DNA of 64,000 bases from NCBI GenBank assembly GCA_028751875.1, contig CM054158.1, forward strand, positions 17,878,808 to 17,942,807, given 5' to 3'. Each line of letters opens with the position of its first letter. The stretch's first letter is position 1. Below, in pieces: positions 25,698 to 63,956 of this stretch. The notes beneath the pieces are model-generated. The model saw only the letters and a program-made list of their open reading frames with translations, had not been told where the DNA came from and ran no database searches. Position numbers and translations under genes: made by a program. This stretch comes from Rapana venosa (taxonomy: Eukaryota > Mollusca > Gastropoda > Neogastropoda > Muricidae).

Positions 25698-25989
25698 GAA
25701 ATAAATATTTCCCTTCACTTTGTTTTGTCAAGACTCACAGAAACAATGCCACCACAAGAAGGGAAAAAACCAACAATATGTCCAACATATTTCATTACCA
25801 ATGCTCTCAGAAGGATAATATACACACTGACATTTCAACATTTCTCAAGTTATGAAATCAATAAAAAGAAAAATTAGATGTACCTAAAAAAACTTACCTG
25901 CAGAAATGTAAAATGCAAATCTTCACAAATAAAAGTATGATGTATCATTCTTTTTCACACGTTTAAGAAGATTCATTTAATCATCTCAA

Positions 25990-26325
25990 CACCGGTCAAA
26001 TATGACGGACCTTGTGATGGTTGAGACCCCAGGTGGGTGAGTCAGGCTCCGTGACTAAGCTCTTACAATTGTCAGTAGGGGAGTTATAAGATGGTGTCCT
26101 GCATGTTGGATCAGATCACACACCACTGAACACCCATGAAGTGACCCAGCAGCAGTGCAGGGCCTTTTCTGGTTGGTAGCTTTGTGGCAATGCTAATATG
26201 GATAGGCTAGCATGGGATTTATGACTCTGTGGGTACAGTAGGAGAAATCTGGGCATGGCTGTAACTGTGAAATGAAAATAGGCAACAGAACTAGTTGTCT
26301 TGGAATTCCATTCCATTCCATATTG
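25990..26325 (+). repeat. SINE family D, diverged copy
   Basis: Parallel to 30805-31140: GGTGTCCTGCATGTTGGATC, CACCACTGAACACC, GTGACCCAGCAGCAGTGCAG and AATCTGGGCATGG. Confidence 0.75.
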
Positions 26326-26669
26326 TTTATAGCCCTACCAACCATCTTGGAAAATGACATTGGGGAAAACAAAAAGTGAAGAAAATTCTGTATTAATTAC
26401 AAAGTAAACTTATGTTGTCTTGGTATGATTATAATATTATAACTACACGAATCCATGCAGAAATTCAACAATATGAAATAGATTGTTATTAATTTTTTTT
26501 ATTTATTTAAACATTTTCAAACCTCAATTCCATGTTCATGAATATAACCCATCTCTGGAACAACAGAAACTATGCACAAGGCATTTATCGCTGACACTGT
26601 GGTAGCAGATGATATAGGTTTTTCTTCCAGAGCAAGTTTTTTAAAAATCAGTTCAGTGCAATTATAACT

Positions 26670-26875
26670 GTGGACTCGACAGACTGGTTTACCATATATC
26701 TTCAAAGAAAAAAAAATATACATCTTCAAAGAACAACTACACACCAACCTAAAACCATTCATTCTCACAGTTTCAATCCAATTCAAACCAATGTTTCAGT
26801 AAAACCATGATTATGAACCTGGGTCATCACTTTAATACCATTTCTTTATTGTGCTGTATTGATGCATCATGTACT
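26670..26875 (-). pseudogene. Decayed tandem copy of the ETFRF1 gene end
   Basis: Aligns with 26878-27075, which includes the last ETFRF1 codons and 3' flank. On the minus strand the copy keeps TACATGATGCATCAATACAG and GATGACCCAGGTTCATAA but carries TAG and TAA in frame. It contains an AATAAA at 26845-26850 that the parent lacks. Confidence 0.85.
26845..26850 (-). promoter_or_regulatory. Candidate ETFRF1 polyadenylation signal
   Basis: AATAAA on the minus strand, 162 nt past the ETFRF1 stop and inside the decayed duplicate. A second cluster (AATAAATAAA) is at about 26497-26510. Usage is not shown by the sequence. Confidence 0.4.
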
Positions 26876-27011
26876 AAGAGATGACAGACTGGCTTACTAC
26901 ACATCTTCAAAGAACAATATACATCTTCAAAGAACAACTATAAACCAACCTAAGACCATTCATTCTCACAGCCTCAATCCCATTCAAACTAAAGTTTCAA
27001 TAAAATCATGA

Positions 27012-27230
27012 TTATGAACCTGGATCATCACTGTAATACCGTTTCTTCAGTGTTCTGTATTTTCGCAGCATGTACAAAGCCTCTAGTTCTTTCACTATGT
27101 ACTCGCCCCGAGCCAGAAGCATCTGAATTTCTGCAGGATCTGTCACATCCTTGTTCTTCATGAATGCATTCTTCAGCTTGGTGCGGAAATAGTCGTATCC
27201 TTTAGGGTACTCTCGGCCCAGATACAGCAA
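27012..27230 (-). CDS. ETFRF1: ETFRF1 coding exon 2 and stop
   Basis: 219 nt after a TTTCAG acceptor, 72 codons plus TAA. Includes [20 protein letters not shown], then [20 protein letters not shown], then [20 protein letters not shown]. The exon end is duplicated in decayed form at 26670-26875. Confidence 0.96.
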   Translation of the reverse strand: MLYLGREYPKGYDYFRTKLKNAFMKNKDVTDPAEIQMLLARGEYIVKELEALYMLRKYRTLKKRYYSDDPGS

Positions 27231-29826
27231 CTGAAACAGAAAAAGAAAAGCAGTGAATGAACTGGGATGCCCCATCAAAGTGACTGTCCCCACTGGCAAG
27301 TGGAAATCAAAGTCTAAATGCAAAAAATATTTGTCTCAAAGCAAACTTCTTGGTGTTGCACACATGAAATATCACACTATCAAAAATCACACATTTAGCA
27401 AACAAATTTGTCTACTTTAGATAAAATAAATGAGTTTTTATAAAAACACACATACCCATCCCCCCTCCCCCCACAACAACTAAAAAAACACATATATAGT
27501 TATCAAATAGCATGATCCTGTATGTACCTCCATGGGTAAATACTGATTCTACCTCAAATAATCTTACTTAACTAGGCTTGATAAGCACAGACTGAGATAT
27601 ACTGATCATGAAAACAAAAACACAGGCAAATTTGATGACAACAGTTCTCCAATGTGAGGATGAGAGCAGAAGGAAAAGAGGCAGACCACCAACATCCTAC
27701 ATTGCCAACATCACTGAGATCGGTGGTCTGGGAGGGCTACAGGAGATCATAGAACTCAGTAGAGACAAAGAGAAATAGCAAAACTTAGTGGCAATGCATG
27801 AAGCTCCTACCAATGACAGTGACGATGGAGACAGGTGAGCCAAATTTTGAGTTTGTTCTGTTGCCATCCACACAGAGTTCTAAAAGGCCACAAGGCAATC
27901 AACCAGAAAACCACCATTTCTGGATCAGTTCAAATCATTAAGTTGAGATTAGTTTGACAAGTGCAATAGCCAGATCAATATGGTAACTAGCTTCTAATGG
28001 GTAAATCCTAATAGTCTGGAGATGCAGGTCAAAAGTTTGAATCTCAGCAGTGCTGGTGCCTTGGTAGATTACTTAAGGGTGGGCATTCTAAGCATCTCCC
28101 AAGTTAACATCCTCAAATCTGGAAGTACCATATGCCTCTTTATCTATGCATGCACACATGCAAAAGATCAACACAGCATGTAACAGATCCTGCAACTCAT
28201 GTTCGCATACAGCAAGTTCGTTATAGAAATGTGCACGTATCTAGAATTAATTTTATTGGTTCTGTGAAAGGTCTGCTCCTGTTACACTTATCTTTGCTAA
28301 CAACAGTCAGTTGTTATGTAAAAGTTTGTCTTGGAAATGAAATTCTTCTCTACACACACACACATGCACATACACTCTTCATCTCATCTCATCTGCTCCC
28401 ATAACCCCCCTCCAGGGTCGAAGGGCCACTGCAGTTATGAATATGGCACCAGTTGGCTCCATTTGCGGCTGTTGTGGGCAAGTGCCTGGGTTGTGGAGAA
28501 GCTCTTCCCTGTCCATTCAGTGATGTTGTCTGCCCATTTCTTCTTCGGCATGCCTCGCCTTCTCTTCCCCTGCACTTTTCCTTGCAGTATGGTCTTGGAG
28601 AGCCCATCTGATCGTGTCAAATGTCCATACCATTTGAGCTTCCTTTTCTTGACTGTGGTCAGCAGGTCTTCGTACTGTTTTACTTGTTGGGTGATGGTTT
28701 GTCAGACTTCTTCGTTGGTAATGTGGTCCATGTATGAAATGCCAAGGAGTCTTCTGAGGCATCTCATTTCCACAGCCTGGATCCTTCTTTGTAGATCTGC
28801 ATTCAATGTTCAGGATTTGCATGCATACAGGTATGTGGAGATGACTAATGCATGCAGTAGCTTGACCTTGGTCCTGAGAGAAATGTTTCGGTCTTTCCAG
28901 ATAGTCTTGAGTTTCGCCATTGCTGCTACTGTTTGTGCAGCTCTTGTGAGGATTTTGGTCTTTGAGCCTTCTTCAGTAATAATAATCAGTAACTCCAAGG
29001 TACTTGAAGTGATCTACAACCTCAAGTTCTTTTCCACTGACTGTGATCTTGGTAGTGATTAGCTGGACACTGTTTGTCATAAGTTTTGTCTTCTCGGCAC
29101 TGATCTCCATGCCGTATCTAGAGGATGTTTCGTCAAGGTGGTACATTAGGTTGGTTAGTCCCTGTTTGTTTCCTGCCAGTCCATCAATGTCATTGGCAAA
29201 CCTGAAGTTGGTGATTGTCCACCCTCCAATACTGACTGTGCCAGTGTGATCTAAGGCATCAGTCATTATGCGCTCAAGGAAAACAATGAACAGTGTTGGC
29301 AATAGGAGACAGCCATGACAGACTCCCACTGAGGTATGGAACCATTCTCCAACCGTGCCTTGGACAAGCACTGCACGGGTAGCTTTTGCATATAGCTCTT
29401 TGATGGTCTGGATGATCTTTTGTCCCATGTACTTTTTCATTGTGGCCCATAATGCATCATGCCATACACAGTTGAACGCCTTTTTGAAGTCTATGAAGAC
29501 ATGGTTCAGACGTCAGGTCAGGGGTCAGGGGTTTCTCCTGCTACTGGTAGCCATGTAAACCAGTACTACCTGTGCCATGAGGGGGAGCCAACCCCGACCC
29601 CAAAAAACCACCCAGGAGAGGGATGGGCTCCACCTGGCTGTATTCACCCCAAATACATTGCATGTGATGAAGAAAATACAAACAATTCTTACCTCACCAT
29701 AAATCTAAAACATGTGAATATCAGCCATCAGTTTATCCTGTTCTGAGAATGAGACTGAGAATGAGAGGAACCACTCACAGTTTTGTACAGCTGAATGACT
29801 TTGGGACGTAGAGATTGAGATGACAT
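27012..29826 (-). CDS. ETFRF1: ETFRF1 (LYRM5), LYR-motif electron transfer flavoprotein regulatory factor
   Basis: Two coding exons, 29826-29779 (48 nt) and 27230-27012 (219 nt with stop), give 88 aa, about the vertebrate length. The protein starts [20 protein letters not shown] and continues [19 protein letters not shown]; it ends [18 protein letters not shown]. Human ETFRF1 has LYKNLLYLGRDYPKGADYF and ELEALYFLRKYRAMKQRFYS. It belongs to the complex I LYR family (Leu-Tyr-Lys/Arg near the N-terminus, then conserved Tyr/Phe). In mammals it acts in the mitochondrial matrix and displaces FAD from ETF. The intron is phase 0, GT-AG, and carries a dead LINE (28395-29516). A candidate AATAAA on this strand lies at 26845-26850, 162 bp past the stop. 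DNAI7 lies divergently upstream. Confidence 0.95.
27640..27840 (+). mobile_element. LINE 3' fragment
   Basis: Broken frames encode [20 protein letters not shown] then [15 protein letters not shown], and VAMHEAP. This is the GRPxTSW...GLS..EI...RDREKW ending of another non-LTR family. It lies antisense in the ETFRF1 intron. Confidence 0.7.
28395..29516 (-). mobile_element. Dead non-LTR retrotransposon (reverse transcriptase part) in ETFRF1 intron
   Basis: From about 29516 downward the minus strand encodes [48 protein letters not shown] and DHFKYLGV. Further frames give a GRxGxPKKKWxDNI-like ending and [11 protein letters not shown]. Frame changes occur at about 28990, 28820 and 28600. The catalytic FADD is FAND, so the enzyme would be dead even without the frameshifts. 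It is in the same orientation as ETFRF1. Confidence 0.88.
29779..29826 (-). CDS. ETFRF1: ETFRF1 coding exon 1
   Basis: ATG plus 15 codons, [16 protein letters not shown], then donor GTGAGT. The IQLYK residues align with the LYR motif of the family. A further non-coding 5' exon is likely; an acceptor-like AG lies just upstream, but I could not fix it. Confidence 0.9.
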
Positions 29827-30276
29827 ATTGCAGGATTTGGGAGATGAGCTGCACTTTTGCGAATGGCGCCTGGAATTTTATTTCACAGCTTTAGGCCACA
29901 AACACAGTACTTTCTTGCATCTCCTGAAAATGAAATGAAAAAAAATCACCATACTAGTCGAGTAAAGATGATCAGACTTTGGATTTTGAGAAAGAAAATA
30001 TGCAAGTCTTGTATTAAAAGCTTTCAAATTGGTATCTGTTCACTTTACACACATACGTAAAAATACATTTTGGGCTTCAAATATATTTTTATTTGAGTCA
30101 TTTTGACAAACAATCAAACCCATCAAATTCACACAATTTTTTGAATAAAATATATTATTTTGAACTTCAACTAAAGTCAACCATTCAGACCACCAGCAAG
30201 AAGTCAAGAAAACTGGGAGAAAATATATATCTTCTGACCATGGACCTCTCTCTCCCTAACTAAGTTCACATACGGA

Positions 30277-30555
30277 ACCAGCCGCCATGGCACAGTGGTT
30301 AGCGCCTTGGGTTACGGACTGGAAGGTTGCGGGTTCAATTCCCATAAGAGTCATAGAGATTTTTCGGACTCTGGCTGGCTCCTACCCAGAGTGAGTGTGC
30401 TATGGGCTCAGTGGGAAGGCTGGGATCACACAGTCGAGCTTCATTCACTTAACGGATGCGAGTTTGAGAGTGTTGCTCAAATTACCTGACCATCACTGCA
30501 GGTGTCTGTTTCTCGAGGGCCCGGTTGACACCAGGATATATTATGATAGTAAGCA
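30277..30555 (+). repeat. tRNA-derived SINE, family I
   Basis: Head GCCATGGCACAGTGGTTAGC with a B-box-like GGTTCAATTCCC about 40 nt on. Single copy in this window. The 3' limit is approximate. Confidence 0.75.
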
Positions 30556-30664
30556 TAGAGTACAACCCTGTCAAGTAGTCTTAAAGCATATGCACTTCCA
30601 CAGCAGCATAATTATGTCATCCTCATTGTCACTGATCATCATGCAATAAAATTTAAAAAAGCCT

Positions 30665-31141
30665 CTGATTCGGTGGTCCAAGTTGCTCTGGTCTCATAGT
30701 GACCTCAGATTGGGTTTGCCATTACACTTCTGTGCCTGTGGTGAGTTTGTGTCAAAGCCTTTGGGGTTGGGGGTTCGCGGGGTACAGTTGTTGGAGGGAC
30801 GTTGTGGTGGTTGCCACCTCGAGTGAGCAACTCACTCAGTCTGGCTTCGTGACTGAGCTAATACTGTCGTTAGTAGGGGGCTTAGTAGGTGGTGTCCTGC
30901 GTATGTTAGCTCAGAACAGGCACCACTGAACACCACCAAAGTGACCCAGCAGCAGTGCAGGGCCCCTCTGGCTGGTGGCCCCACGGCGGCCTGATAGTGA
31001 TGGGCTCCCTGTGAACCTCCGGCTCTGAGGATTAGACAGATAAATCTGGGTATGGTTGTGGCATGGAGATTGGAATGAGCGGCGAGGGAACAGCAGGACG
31101 GGGGACATCACAGAAGATGAGGCAGCAACAACAACAACAAA
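30665..31141 (+). repeat. SINE family D, best copy
   Basis: Includes GGTGGTGTCCTGCGTATG, GTGACCCAGCAGCAGTGCAG and AATCTGGGTATGG, ending in (CAA)n. Copies at 25990-26325 and 247-358. Confidence 0.75.
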
Positions 31142-31144
31142 AAG

Positions 31145-31491
31145 TTCACATATGGGTGGGCTAACCTCTGGGCACCAAACATAGGCAAGTCAATTTTTTG
31201 GGGATATTTTCTGCCAGCTACATCATGATTTTTTCTTCTGTGTTTTCTTTGGTTGTATACTCCAGCAAACATGCAGTCAGCATGATATGACTTTGAGAGG
31301 TCAGCTGGTCTTGTAGGCATCCTCTATAGTCTTCTGAGACTGAAGGATGCCTACAACTTGTACAAGACTTACTGAACGAAGTTGGTTATACACATAAGAA
31401 AAGCTGGCAGCTGTAGCTGGCAGAAAATATCAAAAATAAAATGGACTTTCGCTATGCTTGGTGCCCAGAGGTTAGCCCACCCATATGTGAA
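31145..31491. mobile_element. Foldback element (MITE-like), about 347 bp
   Basis: Left end TTCACATATGGGTGGGCTAA continues CCTCTGGGCACCAA; the right end is its reverse complement, and similarity of the arms continues inward (ATATTTTCTGCCAGCTAC on both). A central hairpin has arms GTAGGCATCCT at about 31312-31322 and 31343-31353. There is no coding capacity. It lies between a family D tail and a family C-type tail (31492-31556). Confidence 0.85.
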
Positions 31492-32220
31492 GCGCTTTGA
31501 TTTGTTCCTTTGCAAGATTCAGCACTATATATAAATTCCATATATTATTATTATTCACAGAAACTAAGAACTAAGCTCAGTCTATAATGCATTTCTTGTA
31601 TAGGGAGGGAAAAAGTATTGATACTAATTTGTTACCCTTGGAAATAGTATTCTGATACTTATTTGTTACCCTTGGAAAGAACTAAAAGAGAAAATATATA
31701 TTACACATGATCATAATCAGTAGCTATTTCAGTAGCTGAGTAGGCCTTCTGTACTCACACCACTTATTGACAAAATTAATGTTGCCATGATCCATTTTCT
31801 TCACTCAAAACCGTGTGACACTGGCTCAAAATTCCACGAAGTTAAACGGATGATAAACTAAGTAAATAACATTATATTTATCTACTCTGCACGTCAGTGC
31901 AGGCTGCGACACTTGAGATTGATTCGGTGATGGAGATCAGTGTAGTCTGCTATTGCTACAATAGTTGAGACAAGGGCAAAGTTCACACTCGGCACTGAGC
32001 GAGTAAAGATAACTTACAGAGAGAAATCTGAGTATAGAATGATCTCAAAACGTTTTACAAAAGGCTTTTCCCCCATTCAGCTTTGATAACAGCCTGCGGA
32101 AAATATTGGCTGTTCATTCAGAAAACGATGTTTACCTTTGGGCGACGTGCTGCTTGTCTCGTCTTATCTTTTTACTATAAAAGTACAAGAGATTTTGTTA
32201 CAGAAGCTGGATAACCATGA

Positions 32221-32292
32221 ACACACACACACACACACACACGCACGCACGCACGCACACACGTATAATATATATATATATATATATATAAA
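32221..32292. repeat. (CA)n, (CACG)n and (TA)n compound microsatellite
   Basis: Adjacent CA, GCAC and AT arrays between ETFRF1 and DNAI7. The surroundings (31557-33040) are unique-looking AT-rich DNA without recognised exons. Confidence 0.93.
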
Positions 32293-33054
32293 ATATATAT
32301 GCGCGCACGCACTCTGTCATGCGGCAAAAGGCGAGTCATGTGCATAAAACTTAAGGTTTGGGAAGATTGTGGGGGAAAGACATATGTTAAAGCCCTTGAC
32401 CTTCTTGGGTTTACGACAATAAAATTAATTGACAGTAAAGAAAAGGGTTTGATTAAGTAGAAATTACAATGAGTATATCAAAAACCATAACTTTTGTTCG
32501 TATTTGTATGTTAATTATTTACTTTAAGCTATGTAATAGAGTTATAATTTAACGACTGTGATACCCTTGGTGGTCGGTTGCTATCCAACGCGTAAATCAT
32601 TCTACGAGAAGACTATATCTTGCACAGTAACATGCCGGTTCGTATTTTCTTCTTTATTTGTTCGCATTACTTTAAATATGTTATTTTTTGTGTTACATAT
32701 AATTTGAAGAAGAGGAAGGAGTTGAACAACTATAAACATTTCGTATGTGATCATGAACATGCTGTTAAACAAAATAAAATGAGCGTGGATCAACTGCAAT
32801 CATTGTTGTGTTAATGATCAACATTGTTTATGTTTCTCGTTCTTTCCGAGCGAATAAGTCAGGGTCGTCAAATCAAGGGATACAGGGTTTTTTTAATTAC
32901 TGGTAGATGATTAGATTCGAATTTTGTGATTTTGGCTGAAAACGATATAATGGTTTGGAGGTTCCCCCCCCCCCCCCCCCTTTGTAGCCATACGCAAAAG
33001 CCTTGTTATAAATGATTTTTTAAAAATGTGGTCGTTGTCTTCTTCTTGGCCTTC

Positions 33055-33290
33055 TCGGATGAAAGTCCTTCGGATGAGACTATAAACTGAGGCTCTGTGT
33101 TCGAATGCATGCAGAACATCTTTCGCACAAGTTAAATCCTGTTCCGCTTTTCGGAAGAGTAGGCCATTGTGTGCTGGTGGAAACAGATGACAGAATTTAC
33201 AAAACCGCATACACACGGGGACTGGATGTAAAAAAGCACATGAGTGCTTATGCCATTATCCTCGATATAAAACAATAAATAAATAACATA
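33055..33290 (+). repeat. SINE family B, 3' two thirds (sense)
   Basis: GAAAGTCCTTCGGATGAGAC through CATTATCCTCGATATAAAAC with an AATAAATAAA tail. An antisense fragment follows at 33468-33690. Confidence 0.8.
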
Positions 33291-33827
33291 AAAATTAAAA
33301 AACATTGTGCTTCTCCAGTAATCAACAGCCTTTATTTAGATCTTGCCACACAGACTGCATACTGGGTATGCTTGTGTCATCCATATCACTGGTCATGGTT
33401 GGTCTGCTCTTCTCCCTCTTTTTTTTTCTCTCTATTTTTATGTCTAAATTATCTTGTAGTTTAAGGATAATGAATAAGCACTCTTGTGCTTTTTACATCT
33501 AGTCCCCATGTGCATGCATCATTGCAGATTATGTCATCTGTTCTCTCATCCATGAAAAATGAATTATTTCAAGTGCATAAGATGTGATATGTGTGCTTAT
33601 ACATGGTGCGTCAGTTTATAGTTCATCCAAAGGACTTGTAAGATAATGGAGACAAAACCAGTCTTTACTCCTGGAGAAAGTTCCATTCAGACAGACAACT
33701 GTGTGGATTTACGAAGAACATTTTGTACATAGATTAAAATGTTTCAATGATGTCTATGACATAAAAATTTTGTAGTCAGATTGTGCTTGTTTTTATCATT
33801 ATTGTTCTTGTCATCATCATCATCATC

Positions 33828-33828
<1 letters not shown>

Positions 33829-33866
<38 letters not shown>
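33829..33866. repeat. (TTA)n microsatellite
   Basis: Thirteen or so pure TTA units. Confidence 0.97.
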
Positions 33867-34051
33867 GCTTCTTTAGTAACTTTCTGTCAGAGTTTGTCTC
33901 TCACTCTTTGAATTCTGTATATTATAAGGGCAAGCTTGTTTTTCTTAATAGGTATTTGTCAGCTGTCTGCAAAGCCATGGAATTTTTTTTTTTAATTTAA
34001 AGCTTTTTGTTCCATTTAAAGTATAATTAGATATCAAAGGTAAGAATACAG

Positions 34052-34054
<3 letters not shown>

Positions 34055-34086
<32 letters not shown>

Positions 34087-34210
34087 TTTTGTCTCACAGT
34101 TGTTGTTTTTTCATAGTATGTGTAGAGCCACAGATAGTGTGTGTGTGTGTGTGTGTGTCGTGTGTGCATGTGTGTGTGTGTGTGTGTGTGCATGTGTGTG
34201 TGTATGTGTG
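34055..34210. repeat. (AT)n and (GT)n microsatellites upstream of DNAI7
   Basis: AT array at 34055-34084 and interrupted GT array at 34138-34210, followed by (CA)n at 34508-34535. Confidence 0.95.
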
Positions 34211-34507
34211 TTCTATCTGAGTGTGCTGTGTGTAAGCAGTTTTGTGTGAGTGTGGAACTTTTTATGACAGTATAAACCTTCATTCCCTCAATTACTTTTG
34301 TGTGCATTAAGGTTTGATATTGCCTTTCTCATTTTTTAGTCACGCATTTATGAAAAATTAAGTCAGTAGCTAGTTAATGTAATGAGGACAGAAGGGTAGC
34401 TGGATGATTTGTCATGTGAATAATCTGATTTTTTTGTTTGTTTTCAAGCAAAGAAAAAATCCAGGAATTTCTGATTTTCACCGTTGACAAGATATATTTA
34501 TTGATAT

Positions 34508-34538
<31 letters not shown>

Positions 34539-34778
34539 GTCCTATCTCACATTTGCTTTTCTTTTTCCTGTTAGAGAACACTGTTCTAAATCAATTTACA
34601 GGGGAGAAAACTATATCATTATAGTCAACTTGTTGTTATAGGCAATGTAGTTGTTTAATGAAAGTCACATTTCATTTAATCCATGTGCCATTTTTCCCTT
34701 CAGTTTCATCTATTTTATGAGAATCTGAGTTGTTACTCTTACACAGGTGGTTGATTGATAGCCAGAAACTCAACAATT

Positions 34779-60908
<26,130 letters not shown>

Positions 60909-61798
60909 GTAAGCCTGTCTCTTTTTTTTTCTTTTTCTTTATTAGGTAAGCCTGTCTCCTTACAAATAGGAAAATGGACAGTAGAGAGTGTAAAATCAAA
61001 ATATTTGTGAATGTATCACTGCCTCCGATGTAACTAGTTTTTAAATGTTGTGAAATAAACAGTGCACCGCAAAAAGACTGCCATTGTGTATTCAGCTTTT
61101 AATTATTAAAGAAACAAGAAAAGGATGTGAATATACCTTTGGCTCTGATTTAGTTGTATGATATTTTATAATAGAACATTATTTCAGTGTACCTTTTGCT
61201 CCAGTGTAGTCATTTTGATGGAGATTATGCCACACAAAAAATGGCATTGTGTGTGTCTCTGGCATTTATTCATTTAGCAGGTATGATGCTGTGGCTGTAG
61301 CTGGTGGTATTTTTTTATGTGGTTTGTTTGTTTTGAAGGTGTGTTTTTGTTTAGCTTGTTGAGTGTGTATGTATAGATAACATTGTTTCATCAGAGAGTG
61401 CTTCTAAAAGTAGAATGTGTTTACGTATGTATAACAAAGCACACAAAGGGAAGCAACAGAAGTTGTCTCTATCACAATCATCAGAACTAGGAGTTTTAGT
61501 GAGAAGACTGAATTCAGTACTCTGATTTGTAACTTATACCACTTTGACCACGTTGGCAGGTAATTGCTGCAAAGGTAGAAAAAAGTGTTCCTAGTTGGAA
61601 ATGTGTTCATTTTTATGCTGCTTTCAGTATGTCTGAGAAATAAACACAAGTGTCTTGAGTCAAGTATAAGTGTGATAGTTAGTGTGTTTAAGAGTTTGTC
61701 GGAAAATAAAGATTTTGTCCGATTGCACCTGCAGTGTCTCTCTTGAGAGATATTCTGGAATGTCATTCCTGTTGAGATTTCAGGTACTGTGTGGCTGC

Positions 61799-61867
<69 letters not shown>

Positions 61868-63537
61868 GTGTGTGTGTTGATTCCAATTGATTAAGCCTTT
61901 TAAAGTAACAAGATCCTGTATGGGACTACTTCCTTTTATTCATTACTGTTCACATGAGATTTTTTCTCTAACGTGCACATGTTTAGGTTATTTTCATGTG
62001 GGAAGAAATGCAAAGACAGTATTTTTATGCATTTTGCAAAGAACAGCTCTGTGATCAGTCTGTTAGATTTGGCAGTATCCAGTACATTGTTCTGTTTTGA
62101 AGTGAAAGATAGATACATAAAAAAAAACAAAAAGGTTATGATGTAAGCCCTAGCTATTATTTATTGGTTTTTTGTTGTTTAGCTTTTGGTGATTGAGGTC
62201 ACAGTGTGTTATTGCAGGTTCCTTACAAGGTTGGGTGATATATGGAATGAACAGTGTGCTGAGTTTTCTCCTGTGCCTGTTTGCGTCTTGCTCTGTGTGT
62301 TCTTGTTGTGTTTCTTTCTGATTTATTTCATATTGGATTGATTTCAGTTGAAGGACAGGCATGCATGCATGCATGTGCACAGGGACATGCATACATTCAA
62401 TCAAACATGTAATGCAGGCTCATATGGGTGCATGTGCACATATACACATGCTTACTTACACACACACTCATGCATGCATGCATGTACACATACACATACA
62501 CACACATGCATGTGTGCACACTTGTGCATGCATGCACACAAACAATATTTTCAGCCCCAACAACACAGACTACAGTGGCATAACATTAAGAGAAAACAAA
62601 CAAAACAAAAGCAAACTTTAACAAAATATCAAGCAACAGAAGAAAAAAATTCTTTGCTAATGCTTTCATGAGCAACTGTTTCTATGAAGTTGTCTTTTTA
62701 GGTAGTGTGGCTGAAGTCAACATGTTTAATTTTGCTCTCTGATCCATACTAGCTATTAACGCACAGAGTTATTTTTAGGAAATAGTAGTGGAGGAAAACA
62801 AGTGCAGGTAATCACATTCAGTTTAGTGAAAGCGACTAAAGTCTTGCTCTAGACAATATTTCAGCTGGGTTTTTCCCCCCCAATAATTAACCAAACAGAA
62901 AACAAAGTTTCAAACACCTTCTGATTCTGTATTGAGTGAGTCTTTTTCTTCTTAGAGATAGTCTCTTTCCATTCTGTTGATATCTCTTGCTCCACTGATT
63001 GGATTTCTGCATTTTCCATGTGTTTTTTTCTTTCTTTCCCTCTTCTAACTTATCTACATTTTGCATATATAACAAAAACAAAAATGATATAGTCAAGCCT
63101 CTTCAAATGTATATCTTATTTTTATTTGGTCTCAAGATTGCAGTGACTCTTAAGGGTGTTGTCTTGTGGATCATAGGTAGAGATTTTCACATTGTCCCCA
63201 TGAATTGGCTTTTTGTGAAAATCTGTCTGTTCCAGCACCCATATATGTCTATGCATGCAAGAAAAACAAAACCAACCACATATTGAAGACCCTGTATTTG
63301 ATAAATCAGTATTAGGTAGAATGCAGACTCGTGAAAATACCCTGCAAGAGCTCGAGGTTTTGTCAGCACACTGGACTATGTAATTGGTCAAGCATGCATT
63401 TTACTTGGAAGATTTTTTATGTAAACATTATAGTATTATGTCTCAGGAATCTCTTGCACATAGTGACATCTCCTTTGGAAAGCTGAAAGTAAAACTGGAA
63501 CAAGCCTGATGAAGTTGCATAAACACAGACCAAAAAG
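60909..63537 (+). other. DNAI7 intron 16, no exon recognised
   Basis: AT-rich DNA with a GT array at 61799-61876. No open segment matches the expected DNAI7 C-terminus (the AYRxMALL...FAFxWSKWN region of the human protein), so the next exon lies beyond 64000 or was missed. Confidence 0.6.
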
Positions 63538-63700
63538 TGTAAAAGGTAAAGGTGTTCCCATAACCTATGAGGTTGTTGGAGAGCAAGGTGACAGAGACCT
63601 CAGCTTTTCCAGAGGCCAGCATATTGAGGACAGCACCCATTTCCTCTTCTTGGCTTCTTTACCTTTCCTGTCCCTAAAGAAGGCAGGCATCCAGTAACAG
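63538..63700 (-). repeat. SINE family A, 3' half only
   Basis: Matches the tail and centre of family A (plus strand AAAAGGTAAAGG, CCATAACCTATGAGG, CAGCATATTGAGGACAGC). The 5S/tRNA-like head is missing. Confidence 0.85.
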
Positions 63701-63865
63701 GTGTGACATTTACAGGAAGTGATGTGATTAGAATGATCTCTTGACACTGAACAAAGTGACCTTGATATGTACTGTATTGGCTTTTGGAGAAGTATCACAC
63801 TGGACAAAACGAACAAATTAATGATAAGGCAGACACCGGGATACACTATAGATATACTCCCACTG

Positions 63866-63866
<1 letters not shown>

Positions 63867-63954
<88 letters not shown>
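63867..63954. repeat. (CA)n microsatellite
   Basis: About 88 bases of CA with one AAC interruption, 45 bases from the window end. Confidence 0.98.

Positions 63955-63956
<2 letters not shown>

Noticed and set aside
26517..26786. 89-codon minus-strand open frame next to ETFRF1
   Set aside because: It overlaps the decayed tandem copy of the ETFRF1 3' flank and resembles no known protein.
28331..29062. 243-codon plus-strand open frame
   Set aside because: It is the antisense shadow of the LINE reverse transcriptase remnant on the minus strand.
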